Below, in pieces: positions 32,578 to 42,353 of a DNA stretch of 64,000 bases (the first letter of the stretch is position 1; each line of letters starts with the position of its first letter). The DNA comes from Acidobacteriota bacterium (GTDB taxonomy: Bacteria; Acidobacteriota; Blastocatellia; RBC074). The stretch covers positions 1 to 64,000 of the forward strand of contig JADJLO010000017.1 of assembly GCA_016710075.1 (NCBI GenBank), read 5' to 3'. The notes under the pieces were generated by a model that was not told where the DNA came from, made no database searches, and was given only the letters and a program-made list of their open reading frames with translations. The translations under genes and the position numbers were made by a program.

Positions 32578-33453
32578 TTAATTCAATTCTTTATAAATAA
32601 TGGCGACATCGGCCTTCAGACGACCCATGCCATATTCCTTGAATTTTTCGGGAAGTTTGAGTTCCGCGGCGGCCTCGTCGGCGGTCCTGCCGCCTATTTT
32701 GGCTTTCTTGACGGCGTCAACCAGAACCTGCATGAACTCCCCATATTCTTTAAAGTCATTCCAGTTCATGACGGGGCTGTGGCCGGTGATGACGGTCTCG
32801 ACGCCTCGAATTCCTGCCGCGGCTTTAGCCAGCGTTTTGGGATACTCCAGGCCGCCGCCGCCGTTGTTGGTGTCCATAATGGGAGCCACCTTGCCTGAAA
32901 ACAGATCGCCTGAGTGCATGGTCTTGAGTGCCGGAAAGACGACCAGCGAATCCCCGCCGGTATGGCCGGGGCCGAAATAGTAGAGATCTATCCTCTCTTT
33001 GCCCTTGAGCACGCTGAGCTTGTCTTTATAAGTCTTCGAGGGGAGAAACTTCTTGCTTTCCTCGGTTTGAAAAATCGGCATCTTCTCCATGCTCGTCTTG
33101 CAGTTTTCCTGTGCGACGAATTCTATGGCACCGGTGAAAGCGCTGTTGCTTCCAACGTGGTCTCCATGAGTATGCGTGTTGATGATCATCCTCACCGGCT
33201 TGTCTGTGATGGACTTGATCTTCTCAAGGATGCCGGGTCCCATGCCTGGATTTTTCGTGTCCACAAGAACGACGCCTTTTTCCGTGATGAACGCCGCGGA
33301 GTTGCCGCCTCCGCCCGTGATCATGTACAGGTTGTCCTTCACCTTCTGAATTTCGAGAGAAACCGGCGGCCTCTGAGGTTGCTGTTGTCCAGCAGCCATC
33401 AGAGAGATCCCGCCAACGAGCAAGAGCCCGATCAATACTGATAGTCTTTTCAT
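32578..33453 (-). CDS. exported metallo-beta-lactamase-fold hydrolase
   Basis: 291 residues after choosing the ATG at 33453 (GGGGATT ribosome-binding site), which opens a clear signal peptide (MKRLSVLIGLLLVGG). The zinc motif HTHGDHVGSN is present, followed by later ligands in GPGHTGGDSLVVFP and VITGHSPV. This is the periplasmic MBL group related to quinoprotein relay or NDM-like subclass B proteins; true lactamase activity is not shown. A conserved region KSITDKPVRMIINTH precedes the zinc site. Upstream in the same direction is the Gfo/Idh/MocA gene, separated by a terminator hairpin. Confidence 0.88.
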   Translation of the reverse strand: MKRLSVLIGLLLVGGISLMAAGQQQPQRPPVSLEIQKVKDNLYMITGGGGNSAAFITEKGVVLVDTKNPGMGPGILEKIKSITDKPVRMIINTHTHGDHVGSNSAFTGAIEFVAQENCKTSMEKMPIFQTEESKKFLPSKTYKDKLSVLKGKERIDLYYFGPGHTGGDSLVVFPALKTMHSGDLFSGKVAPIMDTNNGGGGLEYPKTLAKAAAGIRGVETVITGHSPVMNWNDFKEYGEFMQVLVDAVKKAKIGGRTADEAAAELKLPEKFKEYGMGRLKADVAIIYKELN

Positions 33454-33591
33454 GGATAATCCCCTTTCCGTGCCGGGCATCATAAACCCTTTGCCTGCCC
33501 TGTGACAATCCAACTCCCTGCTAAACATGCCAAACATGCTAAATCGCCGGCCGGGACAGCCCGAAACGACTTCAAAATGGAATTGATAACC

Positions 33592-33621
33592 GATACGGTT
33601 GGCGAATTAGCCAACCGTATC
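33592..33621 (-). terminator. GATACGGTTGGC hairpin
   Basis: GATACGGTTGGC and GCCAACCGTATC form a perfect 12-bp stem with a 6-base loop, just downstream of the minus-strand Gfo/Idh/MocA gene (stop 33639). No T run follows, so it may act as a weak terminator or mRNA stabiliser. Confidence 0.65.
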
Positions 33622-33638
33622 AATGAATGATGTCACGC

Positions 33639-34991
33639 TCAGATTTTCGGATGCTGCCATGGCTTGCGGTACTCGCGTTGCAGCAATTTGTTGGCATCTT
33701 CGTCGCCGATGACGCGATGATTCTGTGAATCCCAGGCGAGAGTGCGGCCCAGTTTCAATGCGTTGTTCGCCAGGATGCAACTGGCCGTCGAAATGTGACC
33801 TTGTTCAATATCTGCGACTGGATGGCTGCGATTTTCGATGGCGCGAAGCAGGTCTGACATATGGCCGCGTATCGCCGGCGCCACGTGACGTTCAAGATCT
33901 TTCTCGGTGCGGTCAATCGGATACTGTTCGAATTCGTAGGTGACATCCCTGTGAATCGGCTTCTCTTTCGAATCCATTGGCTTGAAATCGTAGCTCATGA
34001 CGCTGGCCTTGAGTGTTCCCTTGTCTCCGTGGATCGTCAGTCCCCATGGATACTGCGGGTCGGGCGGCTGCCCCCAGGTACGATGCTGCCAGTTGACCTG
34101 CAGCTCCCCGAAATCAAAGGTCGCCGTCTGCGTATCAGTAATGTTGGATTTGCTGTTTTTGTCGACGAGGATGCCACCGCTTGACGAAACCTTTTGCGGC
34201 CAGCCCAAATCCAGCATCCAGCGCACGCAATCGAGCATGTGAATGCACATATCGCCCATGATGCCGTTGCCGTACTCCATAAACGCGCGCCAGCTTCGCG
34301 GATGCACCAGTTTGTTGTATGGCCGCATGGGCGCAGGCCCCGTCCACATCTCGTAATCGAGATAATCCGGCGGAGCGGTGTCAGGCGGATTCTCGCGCGT
34401 TCGCATCTGGTAGTAGCAATAGATCTCGACCAGGCCGATTCTACCGAGCCGGCCGGACTTAACGATCTGCTCGCGCGCTTCGATCAGGTGAGGAGTCGAA
34501 CGGCGCTGCGTGCCGACCTGGACCACGCGTTTGTGCCTGCGCGCGGCGGCAAGCATCGCCTGACCCTCTGTGACATCCACACTGATGGGCTTCTGAACAT
34601 AAATGTCCGCGCCCGCTTCGCACGCCGCAATCATCGGCAGCGCGTGCCAGTGATCCGGAGTGGCGATGAGCACGATGTCCAGATCCTTCTCTTTGAGCAT
34701 CGTCCGGTAATCGCCGTACAGCCGAGGTCTCTTCTTCGACTCCTGACGTTCGGCCACTATATCGGCAGCCTCTCCCAGCATCTTTTTGTCCACGTCGCAC
34801 AAAGAGACGACCTCCACCGGCGCGACCTGAATCAATCGAAACAGATCGCTTTTACCATACCACCCGGCGCCGATTAGACCGACACGCGGACGCTTCTGCG
34901 CGAACTCTTCGGCATATGCATAGTTCCTGCGGAGCACTGCCGGAGCTATCGCAAAAGCCGCGCTTTGACGAATAAATTCACGCCGCTGCAT
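33639..34991 (-). CDS. Tat-exported Gfo/Idh/MocA family oxidoreductase
   Basis: 450 residues. A twin-arginine-type signal (MQRREFIRQSAAFAIA) is followed by a Rossmann domain: PRVGLIGAGWYGKSDLFRL, VEVVSLCDVDKKM and IVLIATPDHWHALPMIAACE. The EAGADIYVQKPISVD strand carries the conserved Lys-Pro, and GIMGDMCIHMLDCVRWML holds the family Asp/His in place. Such exported members oxidise sugars or carry out redox-neutral NAD-dependent glycoside chemistry; the substrate is not evident. The C-terminal segment (SHPVADIEQGHISTASCILAN) matches the usual family ending. Confidence 0.9.
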   Translation of the reverse strand: MQRREFIRQSAAFAIAPAVLRRNYAYAEEFAQKRPRVGLIGAGWYGKSDLFRLIQVAPVEVVSLCDVDKKMLGEAADIVAERQESKKRPRLYGDYRTMLKEKDLDIVLIATPDHWHALPMIAACEAGADIYVQKPISVDVTEGQAMLAAARRHKRVVQVGTQRRSTPHLIEAREQIVKSGRLGRIGLVEIYCYYQMRTRENPPDTAPPDYLDYEMWTGPAPMRPYNKLVHPRSWRAFMEYGNGIMGDMCIHMLDCVRWMLDLGWPQKVSSSGGILVDKNSKSNITDTQTATFDFGELQVNWQHRTWGQPPDPQYPWGLTIHGDKGTLKASVMSYDFKPMDSKEKPIHRDVTYEFEQYPIDRTEKDLERHVAPAIRGHMSDLLRAIENRSHPVADIEQGHISTASCILANNALKLGRTLAWDSQNHRVIGDEDANKLLQREYRKPWQHPKI

Positions 34992-35018
34992 AAAAGGGTT
35001 CTCCTGGTTATCAGCGTT

Positions 35019-36299
35019 TCAATGATCGGTCGACTCGATAATGGCCTGATAGACAATGGTCCGAAATTCGTCCATCAGTCGCAGGTCCGTCGGCAGTTTC
35101 TGGGTCATGATAATGCCTATGAGGTGCTCTTTGGGATCAATAAAAAAGGCTGTCGAAGCCATACCGCTCCAATCATAAGTCCCAACCGAGCCAATTCTCT
35201 GGTTGGCTGCCGTATCTGTGATGACCCGAAAGCCGAGTCCGAATCCCGAACCATCTCCGAGTACAACACCTATGTTGGGCTTTTGCGCTTTCGCCGTGTG
35301 ATCCATCGTCATCAACTGAACACTCTTGGGACTGAGTAGACGAACACCGTTCAATGTGCCGCCATTGAGCATCATCAGGCAAAAGCGGAGATAATCATTC
35401 GTAGTCGATACGAGACCGCCGCCGCCGGAATAAAAAGTCGCCGGCTGGCCGTAACGACTCTTTGACGGATGATCCGCGATTACATACTTGCCGGTACTGT
35501 CCCATTGATAATTGACTGTGAAGCGATCGATCTTGCCTGCGGGCACATCGAAACCGGTGTCGTTCATACCAAGCGGCTTGAAGATACGCTGTCGCATGAA
35601 TTCGTCAAGTGAGCTTCCGGACAAGACTTCAACCAGACGCCCCAGCACATCGGTGCTGACGCTGTAATTCCAGCGCTCTCCGGGTTGATAGAGCAGCGGC
35701 AATCCGCTCACCTTTTTGACGAAGTCCGCCAGAATGCTTTTGCCGTCAAGGAGGCTTGCCGCGCGGTACTGCATGTCAACCGGCGTATTGCCAAAGGCTC
35801 CGTAGGTCAGCCCCGAAGTATGCGACATCAGATCTCGAACGGTGATGGGTCGTTTGGGCGCGATGAGATCGCCGTTTGCACCATATACCTTCACATCCTT
35901 GAATTCGGGCAGATACCAGAACAACGGATCGTTCAACTGAAACCTGCCTTCTTCGTAGAGCATCATCGCCGCCACAGTCGTCAGCGGCTTGGTCATCGAG
36001 TAGATGCGAAAGATGGCATCGCTTTTGAGCGGTTTTCCCGCTTCAACATCCGCCTTGCCAAAGGCTTCGAAATGGACAACTTTCCCGCGACGGGCAACCA
36101 GCGTAATCGCGCCGGCCAGCTTGCCGTCCTTGATTTTTTGCTCGACCAGTTGATTGATCCGCCCAAGCCGCTCGGACGACAGGCCAACCGATTCAGGCCT
36201 GGGTTTGGGGTTGGACGTTGTCTGGCCATAAACAGGCGCAAACGCAAATAACACCACCAGCAGCAGGATCAATCGCATCCGCTTCAAATCCCTTATCAT
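35019..36299 (-). CDS. serine beta-lactamase / class C-like hydrolase (EstB type)
   Basis: 426 residues from the ATG at 36299, chosen because AGGAG precedes it and it opens a signal peptide (LILLLVVLFAFAPVYGQ). The active-site SxxK is SMTK (S101, K104), and the Tyr motif is in WNYSVSTDVLG. The family's SHTSGLTYGAFG and GFDVPAGKIDRF stretches are clear. Members are periplasmic esterases, peptidases or beta-lactamases; EstB-like esterase is the most likely. The final third contains a GGGLVSTTNDYLRF motif. It is transcribed in the same direction as the genes on both sides but with ordinary spacing. Confidence 0.9.
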   Translation of the reverse strand: MIRDLKRMRLILLLVVLFAFAPVYGQTTSNPKPRPESVGLSSERLGRINQLVEQKIKDGKLAGAITLVARRGKVVHFEAFGKADVEAGKPLKSDAIFRIYSMTKPLTTVAAMMLYEEGRFQLNDPLFWYLPEFKDVKVYGANGDLIAPKRPITVRDLMSHTSGLTYGAFGNTPVDMQYRAASLLDGKSILADFVKKVSGLPLLYQPGERWNYSVSTDVLGRLVEVLSGSSLDEFMRQRIFKPLGMNDTGFDVPAGKIDRFTVNYQWDSTGKYVIADHPSKSRYGQPATFYSGGGGLVSTTNDYLRFCLMMLNGGTLNGVRLLSPKSVQLMTMDHTAKAQKPNIGVVLGDGSGFGLGFRVITDTAANQRIGSVGTYDWSGMASTAFFIDPKEHLIGIIMTQKLPTDLRLMDEFRTIVYQAIIESTDH

Positions 36300-36528
36300 T
36301 GTCTCAGCTCCTTTTTTCAGGCAAATATTCAAGGCTCTAACGAGAATAGATGTATCAAACCACCAGGCACATGCCACCAGGCACATGATTGAAAGCCCGC
36401 CGGACATCCGGCAGGCGATGATTTTAAAACTATCAGGGCATTTATTGTAGAGCGGCAACCAAATAATCTGCTTTTACTAAAAGAGAATCAAAGGCAGGAG
36501 ATCCGGCAGGGAAATAATCCGCTTCAAA

Positions 36529-38007
36529 CTACCCTTCTTCGTTCAGTTTTCGAAAGTGATAGCCGATGGCAGCCAGTCTGATCGCCTCTGAGAACTTCTG
36601 GCGATGACTTGAGAGGACAGAGCGCAAATAGCGCCAGAACTCGACACGCGCGTGGTCACGCACGCCAAGCGCCAGCATGATGCGAGAGAGGGTCGCAATT
36701 TCGCTGAGAAGACCGTCACGTCGCGGCTCCGGCACACTGGAGACAACCCGCTCAAGACAATTGAGCGAACGACGATAATATTCGCGCGGACTATAAATAG
36801 TCCGCAGCATTGAGCTGTACCCTTCGACCAGACGCGCGGCATTCATCTTCGGGATGAAGTTCAAAGAACCGTCGGTATTGTTCCCCGTGCTCTCGGCCAG
36901 CAATCGTCCCTCTCGCTCGAGTCGCCGCCAAAGCTGAGTGTCCGGCAGTGCCGCGAGGAGTCCAACCATCGCAAGCGGAATCGCGCTTTCGCGAATAAAA
37001 TCCATCTGCCGTTCGAAGATATCCTCGGGATCGTTATCGAAGCCGACGATGAAACCGGCCATCACTTCCATGCCGTAACCCTGTATTTTCCTGATGGAAT
37101 CGAGCAGATTACCCCGCAGATTCTGCCCCTTCTGCGCCTCCTTGAGACTCGCCTCGACCGGCGTCTCGATTCCAAGAAAGACACGGCGGAAGCCGGCGAG
37201 CCGCATGCCTTCAAGCAATTCCTCGTCGTCGGCAAGGTTCACGCTGGCTTCGGTGATAAAAGAGAACGGGTGATCGTGGCGCTCGGACCAGTCTGCCAGG
37301 ACTGGCAGCAACTGTTTAACGCTTCGTTTATTGCCGATGAAGTTGTCATCGACGATGAAGACCATCCCCCGCCATCCAATCTGAAACAGGGCATCCAGTT
37401 CGGCAACGACCTGATCACAACTCTTCGTCCGGGGGACACGACCATAGATTTCGATGATGTCGCAGAACTCGCATTGAAATGGGCATCCACGCGAATACTG
37501 AATCGACATGGCGCTGTAACTTTTGATGTCGGCGAGGCTGAAATCGGGAACCGGCGTCTCGGTCAGCGCCGGTCGCTCAGCCGCCTGATAGACCGGCTTT
37601 GCTTCGCCACGCTCGAGATCGCGGACAAACTCCGGTAATGTCGTTTCGCTCTCTCCGAGGAAGACGTGATCAACATCGGGAATGTCTGCTGCGCTGGTCG
37701 TGATATATGGCCCGCCAACGACAACCCGCTTGCCCAGTGCCTTGCATTGCTTGATGACGAACTTTAATGACTCTTTCTGGACTATCATTGCGCTGCAGAA
37801 GACCAGATCCGCCCATTCGATGTCTGACTGTTTGAGCTGTTGGATGTTCAAATCCACCAGCCGGCGCTCCCAGGTCTGAGGCAGCATGCTTGAGACTGTC
37901 AACAATCCAAGAGGTGGAAAAGCTGAACTCTTGCCCTCGAATGAGAGCGCGTGGCGAAAACTCCAGTAGGTTTCGGGAAACTCAGGATAAACCAGCAGTC
38001 TCTTCAT
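36529..38007 (-). CDS. B12-binding radical SAM protein (DUF4070 type)
   Basis: 492 residues. The N-terminal cobalamin-binding-like domain has FPPLGLLTVSSMLP and GKRVVVGGPYITTS; the radical SAM cluster site is SRGCPFQCEFCD (CxxxCxxC) at about residue 170. FIVDDNFIGNK, RVFLGIETP and AGFIVGFDNDP follow as in the family, then a DUF4070-like C-terminus. The overall pattern is that of HpnP/HpnR-type and related methylases or cyclases acting on lipids or natural products. No hopanoid genes are in view, so I do not assign hpnP. It starts 2 bases after the stop of the small Cys-rich gene at 38010. Confidence 0.88.
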   Translation of the reverse strand: MKRLLVYPEFPETYWSFRHALSFEGKSSAFPPLGLLTVSSMLPQTWERRLVDLNIQQLKQSDIEWADLVFCSAMIVQKESLKFVIKQCKALGKRVVVGGPYITTSAADIPDVDHVFLGESETTLPEFVRDLERGEAKPVYQAAERPALTETPVPDFSLADIKSYSAMSIQYSRGCPFQCEFCDIIEIYGRVPRTKSCDQVVAELDALFQIGWRGMVFIVDDNFIGNKRSVKQLLPVLADWSERHDHPFSFITEASVNLADDEELLEGMRLAGFRRVFLGIETPVEASLKEAQKGQNLRGNLLDSIRKIQGYGMEVMAGFIVGFDNDPEDIFERQMDFIRESAIPLAMVGLLAALPDTQLWRRLEREGRLLAESTGNNTDGSLNFIPKMNAARLVEGYSSMLRTIYSPREYYRRSLNCLERVVSSVPEPRRDGLLSEIATLSRIMLALGVRDHARVEFWRYLRSVLSSHRQKFSEAIRLAAIGYHFRKLNEEG

Positions 38008-38009
38008 GA

Positions 38010-38249
38010 CTATTTCTCCAACGATCGATCCCGGGCCAGTTCATGCACTCGCTTGAGTTCCTTTCCTCGAAGGCCAAAATAGGATGCCATCTGATGCAAT
38101 TGTTCACCGCCCTTGTAATCAGTCGGGTCTTCGCAAAAACGTTCGATCCCGGGGGCGAAGTCCAGGCATCTCATTTTTTTGGGGATGGTCAATCCTCTCA
38201 AGCAACTTTTATCTGCCTGCTGGAGCATGCAAAATTCACATATGGTCAT
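38010..38249 (-). CDS. small Cys-rich protein coupled to the radical SAM gene
   Basis: 79 residues: MTICEFCMLQQADKSC at the front (CxxC then C), with two further Cys (MRCLDFAPG, RFCEDPTD), then a polar helix ending in RVHELARDRSLEK. The pattern suggests a small Fe-S or zinc-binding protein. Its stop is 2 bases before the radical SAM start, so the two are translated together, and it could supply electrons or hold a cluster for that enzyme. This is inference. There is no clear ribosome-binding site, so the exact start is less sure. Confidence 0.6.
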   Translation of the reverse strand: MTICEFCMLQQADKSCLRGLTIPKKMRCLDFAPGIERFCEDPTDYKGGEQLHQMASYFGLRGKELKRVHELARDRSLEK

Positions 38250-38322
38250 GGTTTTTGCTGGATTTTTTCTGTCGTTAAAAAAAGGAAAGCTGCTTTAATG
38301 GCATATACCGATGAAGCAACCG

Positions 38323-38526
38323 TCAACCCTCATACCGGCGAGGCAGGAGTGGAAGATCTTTGAATTCGTATTCGATAAGTCCGCGCTCGACTTCTTCAAG
38401 AGCAATCCTCGTAGCCCTCGCGTCTGGCCGGTCGACAAGCGGGACCGCCCCTTTCTGTATCTGTTTGGCGCGCTGGGAAACAATTAAAACTTTAAGGAAT
38501 ATGTTCTCAACTTTGGCAGGAATCAT
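38323..38526 (-). CDS. rpoZ: DNA-directed RNA polymerase omega subunit
   Basis: 67 residues matching the omega core: VLIVSQRAKQIQKG, DRPDARATRIALEEVERG and LIEYE. Omega stabilises the beta-prime subunit in the cytoplasm. It is short, like other acidobacterial omegas. It lies 4 bases after the STAS gene and is probably co-transcribed with it. Usual partners (gmk, coaBC) are absent here, which is unusual, so a second copy could exist elsewhere. Confidence 0.75.
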   Translation of the reverse strand: MIPAKVENIFLKVLIVSQRAKQIQKGAVPLVDRPDARATRIALEEVERGLIEYEFKDLPLLPRRYEG

Positions 38527-38530
38527 TTTT

Positions 38531-38902
38531 TTATTTCTCCGCTAATTGCGTTACAGGCTGCGATGGATGATCAAAGCTGATGACGGCATCGGGCTCGGAA
38601 TCGAAAGTCTCGAAGATGGTAGCCAGCTTTGTTATGACCAATAGATGTTGTAGTCGATTATTCAGGTTGAGCAGTATGAGTCGCCCGCTCAGCTTTTGTA
38701 ATCTCATATAGCACGAGATGATCTCGCCGAGTCCGCTGCTGTCCATGTATGGGACCTTCGCCATATTTACGAGGAGCTTGCGAGCCCCGGCATCGATGGC
38801 GGTGTTGGCTCTCGATCTGAACTGCGCGTTGCCTTCCATCGCAAGGTCACCGTCCAGATCCATGATCGTGACATCGTTCAATATCCGCTCGTTGATGTTC
38901 AT
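38531..38902 (-). CDS. STAS-domain anti-sigma factor antagonist
   Basis: 123 residues from the ATG at 38902 (GGAGG before it). The STAS fold is clear: DVTIMDLDGDLAM, KLLVNMAKVPYMDSSGLGEII (the phosphorylatable Ser in the DSSGLG loop) and RLILLNLNNRLQHLLVITKL. It would bind and be phosphorylated by an HPK/RsbW-type kinase controlling a sigma factor. No kinase is encoded next to it. Expressed with rpoZ. Confidence 0.9.
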   Translation of the reverse strand: MNINERILNDVTIMDLDGDLAMEGNAQFRSRANTAIDAGARKLLVNMAKVPYMDSSGLGEIISCYMRLQKLSGRLILLNLNNRLQHLLVITKLATIFETFDSEPDAVISFDHPSQPVTQLAEK

Positions 38903-39140
38903 TTTTATGCCTCCACCGGAGAACAATCATTTGCCATTCGCCTGCACGCCATCACGATTTAAGGGGAGAGCGACCGGTGTGGCGAAAGCCTATTGGCGTG
39001 CTTTCAACAGATAAATCTCTCTTTTCTGGTGAAATGTTGAGCTATCATATGTTCAGGTTGTCTGAGGAATTTCAGAAAATCTGCGAATGGAGTGTGCCAG
39101 GCTCGGTTCACATTCACAGTATGCCTGGGCGATTGCTTTG

Positions 39141-39977
39141 TCAACCATTGCCTTCCGAGCGTTGCTCCTCATTGGAGACCTGATAGGCCCAGACATTGAA
39201 ATAATCGAGTTGATTGACGCCGAAGGTAGTTGTCAGAGCCACATCCGCGGCGTCACGACCTCGGGCCATAAGGACACGACCAATGCGCGGCATATTGTTG
39301 CGGGCGTCGAATTGATGCCACCTGCCGCCCAGATACACCTCAAACCATGCGCTGAAATCCATCGGCGGCACCAGCGGCACTCCGATATCGCCAAGATAGC
39401 CGGTGCAATAGCGCGCAGGAATATTCATATTCCTGCAGAAGGTTATAGCCAGATGCATGTAATCCCGGCAGACGCCGGTGCCTTCGCGATAGGCTTCGAG
39501 CGCGGTTCGATTGGCGCGTGCCTGCATGTAATCGAACCGGATATGCCGATGCACAAAATCGCAGATTGCGACTACGCGTGTCCACCCCGGAGACCACTGA
39601 TTGAACAGACTGCCGGCGATATCTTTGAGTTCGCTGTCCACCTCGCAATAGCGGCTGGCAAGCAGGTAAAGCAGGGTGTCGTCCGGCAAGTCCTCCACCT
39701 TGTGTTGCTCGGCATCCCAAACCTGGAGGTCGGGTTCCCCGCTGTCGCTGACGATCGCATCGTTTGAGAAGACAACTCGCCCGGATGGGGCGAGGACTCG
39801 CCCGCAGTGATTTCCATAAATATCGAGGTATTCTGCTATGGGGAGTTCTGGATTGGTCCGGAAGCGCTCGGGTTTGATGACCGTCGCTGCACGCGATGGA
39901 TGCAAAAAAAGCATCAGCGCTATCGCCGTGGGCTCCAAAAAGGTAAGTGAAAATTCGTGACCGACCCTGATTAACAT
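39141..39977 (-). CDS. transglutaminase-like cysteine protease family protein
   Basis: 278 residues. The N-terminal beta domain (FLEPTAIALMLFLHP, RAATVIKPERFRTN) precedes the core: GVCRDYMHLAITFC with the catalytic Cys, then MDFSAWFEVYLGGRWHQFDARN. The usual His before Ala-Trp is Ser here, as I recall for the bacterial subgroup with DFSAWFE, and Asp in FDARN is kept. The C-terminal RIGRVLMARGRDAADVALT segment is typical of that subgroup. Function is unproven; possibly peptide hydrolysis or cross-linking in the cytoplasm. Lies 34 bases downstream of the zinc-ribbon gene. Confidence 0.85.
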   Translation of the reverse strand: MLIRVGHEFSLTFLEPTAIALMLFLHPSRAATVIKPERFRTNPELPIAEYLDIYGNHCGRVLAPSGRVVFSNDAIVSDSGEPDLQVWDAEQHKVEDLPDDTLLYLLASRYCEVDSELKDIAGSLFNQWSPGWTRVVAICDFVHRHIRFDYMQARANRTALEAYREGTGVCRDYMHLAITFCRNMNIPARYCTGYLGDIGVPLVPPMDFSAWFEVYLGGRWHQFDARNNMPRIGRVLMARGRDAADVALTTTFGVNQLDYFNVWAYQVSNEEQRSEGNG

Positions 39978-40012
39978 AATCTGCGCGCCGCAATCTCCCT
40001 GCGAAACCCGAG

Positions 40013-40345
40013 CTAATCGGAAATACTCTGGGCACTGCCGATCGCCATTGAATTCACGCTGTCGCGTTCGGCTTGCGTAGCCATTCGCTCCTGACCTTTG
40101 AGCGGCCGGCTCTCAGATACCCTGTCATTGAGGGACTTGTCTTTGATGGGGGCCGGCATCGGCTCCGGCATTGCAGCAGTTGGGCGGGTGCTGTTGATCC
40201 AGCCGGTCGTTTTCCCGCACTTCTCGCACTGGCGGTAGATCGGCCCGGTGGCATCGTCGAGTATTCGGGCTTCCTCTTGCGTCAGGTATTCGACCCTGGT
40301 TTCGCCACATCTTCCACACTCAATCGTGTGCCGCTGTTTTTTCAT
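40013..40345 (-). CDS. zinc-ribbon protein of unknown function
   Basis: 110 residues from the ATG at 40345. A two-CxxC ribbon (ECGRCGETRVEYL ... YRQCEKCGKTTGW) at residues 8-50 likely binds zinc and may contact nucleic acid or protein. The rest is Pro-rich and disordered-looking (AAMPEPMPAPIKD). It lies between the CarD and transglutaminase-like genes in the same direction and could be co-regulated. Function not recognised. Confidence 0.7.
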   Translation of the reverse strand: MKKQRHTIECGRCGETRVEYLTQEEARILDDATGPIYRQCEKCGKTTGWINSTRPTAAMPEPMPAPIKDKSLNDRVSESRPLKGQERMATQAERDSVNSMAIGSAQSISD

Positions 40346-40385
40346 ACTTGTTTCCTTGTGGAGTAACAACTGCCGAGGTGAATCG

Positions 40386-40880
40386 TCAAACTACTTTCTG
40401 GGCATTGAGAGCGCTGTTTATCTGCTCTTCGGCTGCGATCCTTGTTTCGCCTAACACCTCAGAGATTTCGCCAATCAGCAGCCTTTTTGCTCTTTCCAGC
40501 ACCTGGTTTTCGCGAAATGAGAGCAACTTGCTTTGATTGAGTTTAGTCAGCGACTCAACAACCTCCGCCAGGTCAAACGCCGACCCTGAAGCAAGCAATT
40601 TGAGATTGATCTGGGCGCGCTGCTTCCAGTCTTTGGCTGTCTGGCCCGGGATCATCAACCGGCCCAGCAGCTCCGGAATCTCGGACTTCTTGAGCAAGGG
40701 TCGCAATCCCACGGACTGGACCTTCTCCACTGGAACGAATAGATCACCGCCGCTGTCATCAAGCAGCGCCAGGCGGTAGAAGCTCACCAACTTACCGGCA
40801 CATTCTTTATTTACGACAGAGTCAATCAGGCAGGGTCCCTGACTGGGATAAATCACCTTGCTCCCAATATTGAGGTTCAC
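40386..40880 (-). CDS. CarD family transcription regulator
   Basis: 164 residues. The start is GTG at 40880, because an AAAGGAG ribosome-binding site lies 7 bases before it; an ATG 18 bases further upstream would overlap that site. The N-terminal RID domain (NIGSKVIYPSQGPCLIDSVV ... YRLALLDDSGGDLFVPVEKV) contacts RNA polymerase beta, and the helical C-terminal part (LNQSKLLSFRENQVLERAKRLL) binds upstream DNA. CarD stabilises open complexes at housekeeping promoters. Confidence 0.9.
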   Translation of the reverse strand: MNLNIGSKVIYPSQGPCLIDSVVNKECAGKLVSFYRLALLDDSGGDLFVPVEKVQSVGLRPLLKKSEIPELLGRLMIPGQTAKDWKQRAQINLKLLASGSAFDLAEVVESLTKLNQSKLLSFRENQVLERAKRLLIGEISEVLGETRIAAEEQINSALNAQKVV

Positions 40881-41379
<499 letters not shown>

Positions 41380-41488
41380 ATAATCTTCCCTTGACGATTT
41401 CTCTGTATTTGGGAAGCAGGCAATTTAACATAACACCGCTCTTTGGGCTAGTGGGGATTCAATTTTTTTCGAATCCCGATCAGCCGGA

Positions 41489-42105
41489 TTAATCGAGCCG
41501 GGAAGACACCACCGCCTGCAATCTTTCGGCCTGATCGTGGAGGTATTTTTTTTCATCTGCCCTGTCTTCAGGCTGCGACAGTTTTATCAGAGGGTGATAA
41601 ACCACTTTTATTTTGAATGGTCTGGGAAAAGGTAGTGTGGTGAATACGATTTATAAGCCCCGATGATGGTTGCCGGAACGATTGGAGCATCGGTATCCAG
41701 GGCGAGTCTGACAACGCCCGGTTTGAAGGATTTGATCTTACCGTTGAGCGTGCGGCCGCCTTCGGGAAATATCACCAGCCCGCCTCCCGATTTGAGATGA
41801 TCGAGCGAAAGACGCAGGGCCGCTCGATCGCCCTTTTCGAGACTGACTGGAAAAGCCCCATAAGCCATGATCAAACGCCCGAGCAAAGGCAAATTGGTCA
41901 TCTTGTCCCAGGTCATGTATCTCATGGGCCTTTTGATGGCCGCTGAGACCCAGAACGGATCGAGATAGCTCGCGTGATTTGGTGCGACAATCACAGGCCC
42001 TTGTGCGGGAATATTCTCAACCCCTTCAAATTCGATGCGAAAATAAAGACGGAAAAGGGCATAAACGAGAATGCGTGTCAGTTTGAAGATCCAGAGATTC
42101 GGCAT
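41489..42105 (-). CDS. plsC: 1-acyl-sn-glycerol-3-phosphate acyltransferase (one frame break)
   Basis: Adds the second acyl chain during phospholipid synthesis at the inner membrane. The acyltransferase box NHASYLDPFW (His-x4-Asp) and the later FPEGGRTLNG substrate motif are clear. The frame stops early at 41608; adding one C to the CCC run at 41624-41626 restores PRPFKIKVVYHPLI and a C-terminal helix ending at a TAA at 41489, giving about 205 residues, the normal length. A hydrophobic N-terminal helix (LTRILVYALFRLYF) anchors it. Confidence 0.9.
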
Positions 42106-42353
42106 TGATTATCAATTATTATTCCAGTTTGTATTATTCTGGTTTGTACTATTCTGGTTTGAGAATTAGCTTTAAAGCATACTATCACTCATTATTTTCA
42201 CCAATAGAATCCGATTAATCCCATTATCATTTGGTGGATTAATCGCGGCATAGAGGTTAATCTATGCCGCAATAAAACGGATTCCAGGATTAGCTGCTGA
42301 CGCATTGATTTATGCTTCAGCAGAAGCAATTTACCGGTAAAACGAGGTTCTAA
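42106..42353. promoter_or_regulatory. divergent region with 15-bp tandem repeats and a strong hairpin
   Basis: Between plsC (minus) and the GCS2-CBS gene (plus). Three 15-base copies of a unit like ATTATTCTGGTTTGT lie at about 42118-42162. A perfect 10-bp stem GCGGCATAGA/TCTATGCCGC with a GGTTAA loop is at 42245-42270, in the probable leader of the plus-strand gene. It may be a regulatory hairpin or attenuator; no T run follows. Confidence 0.5.
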
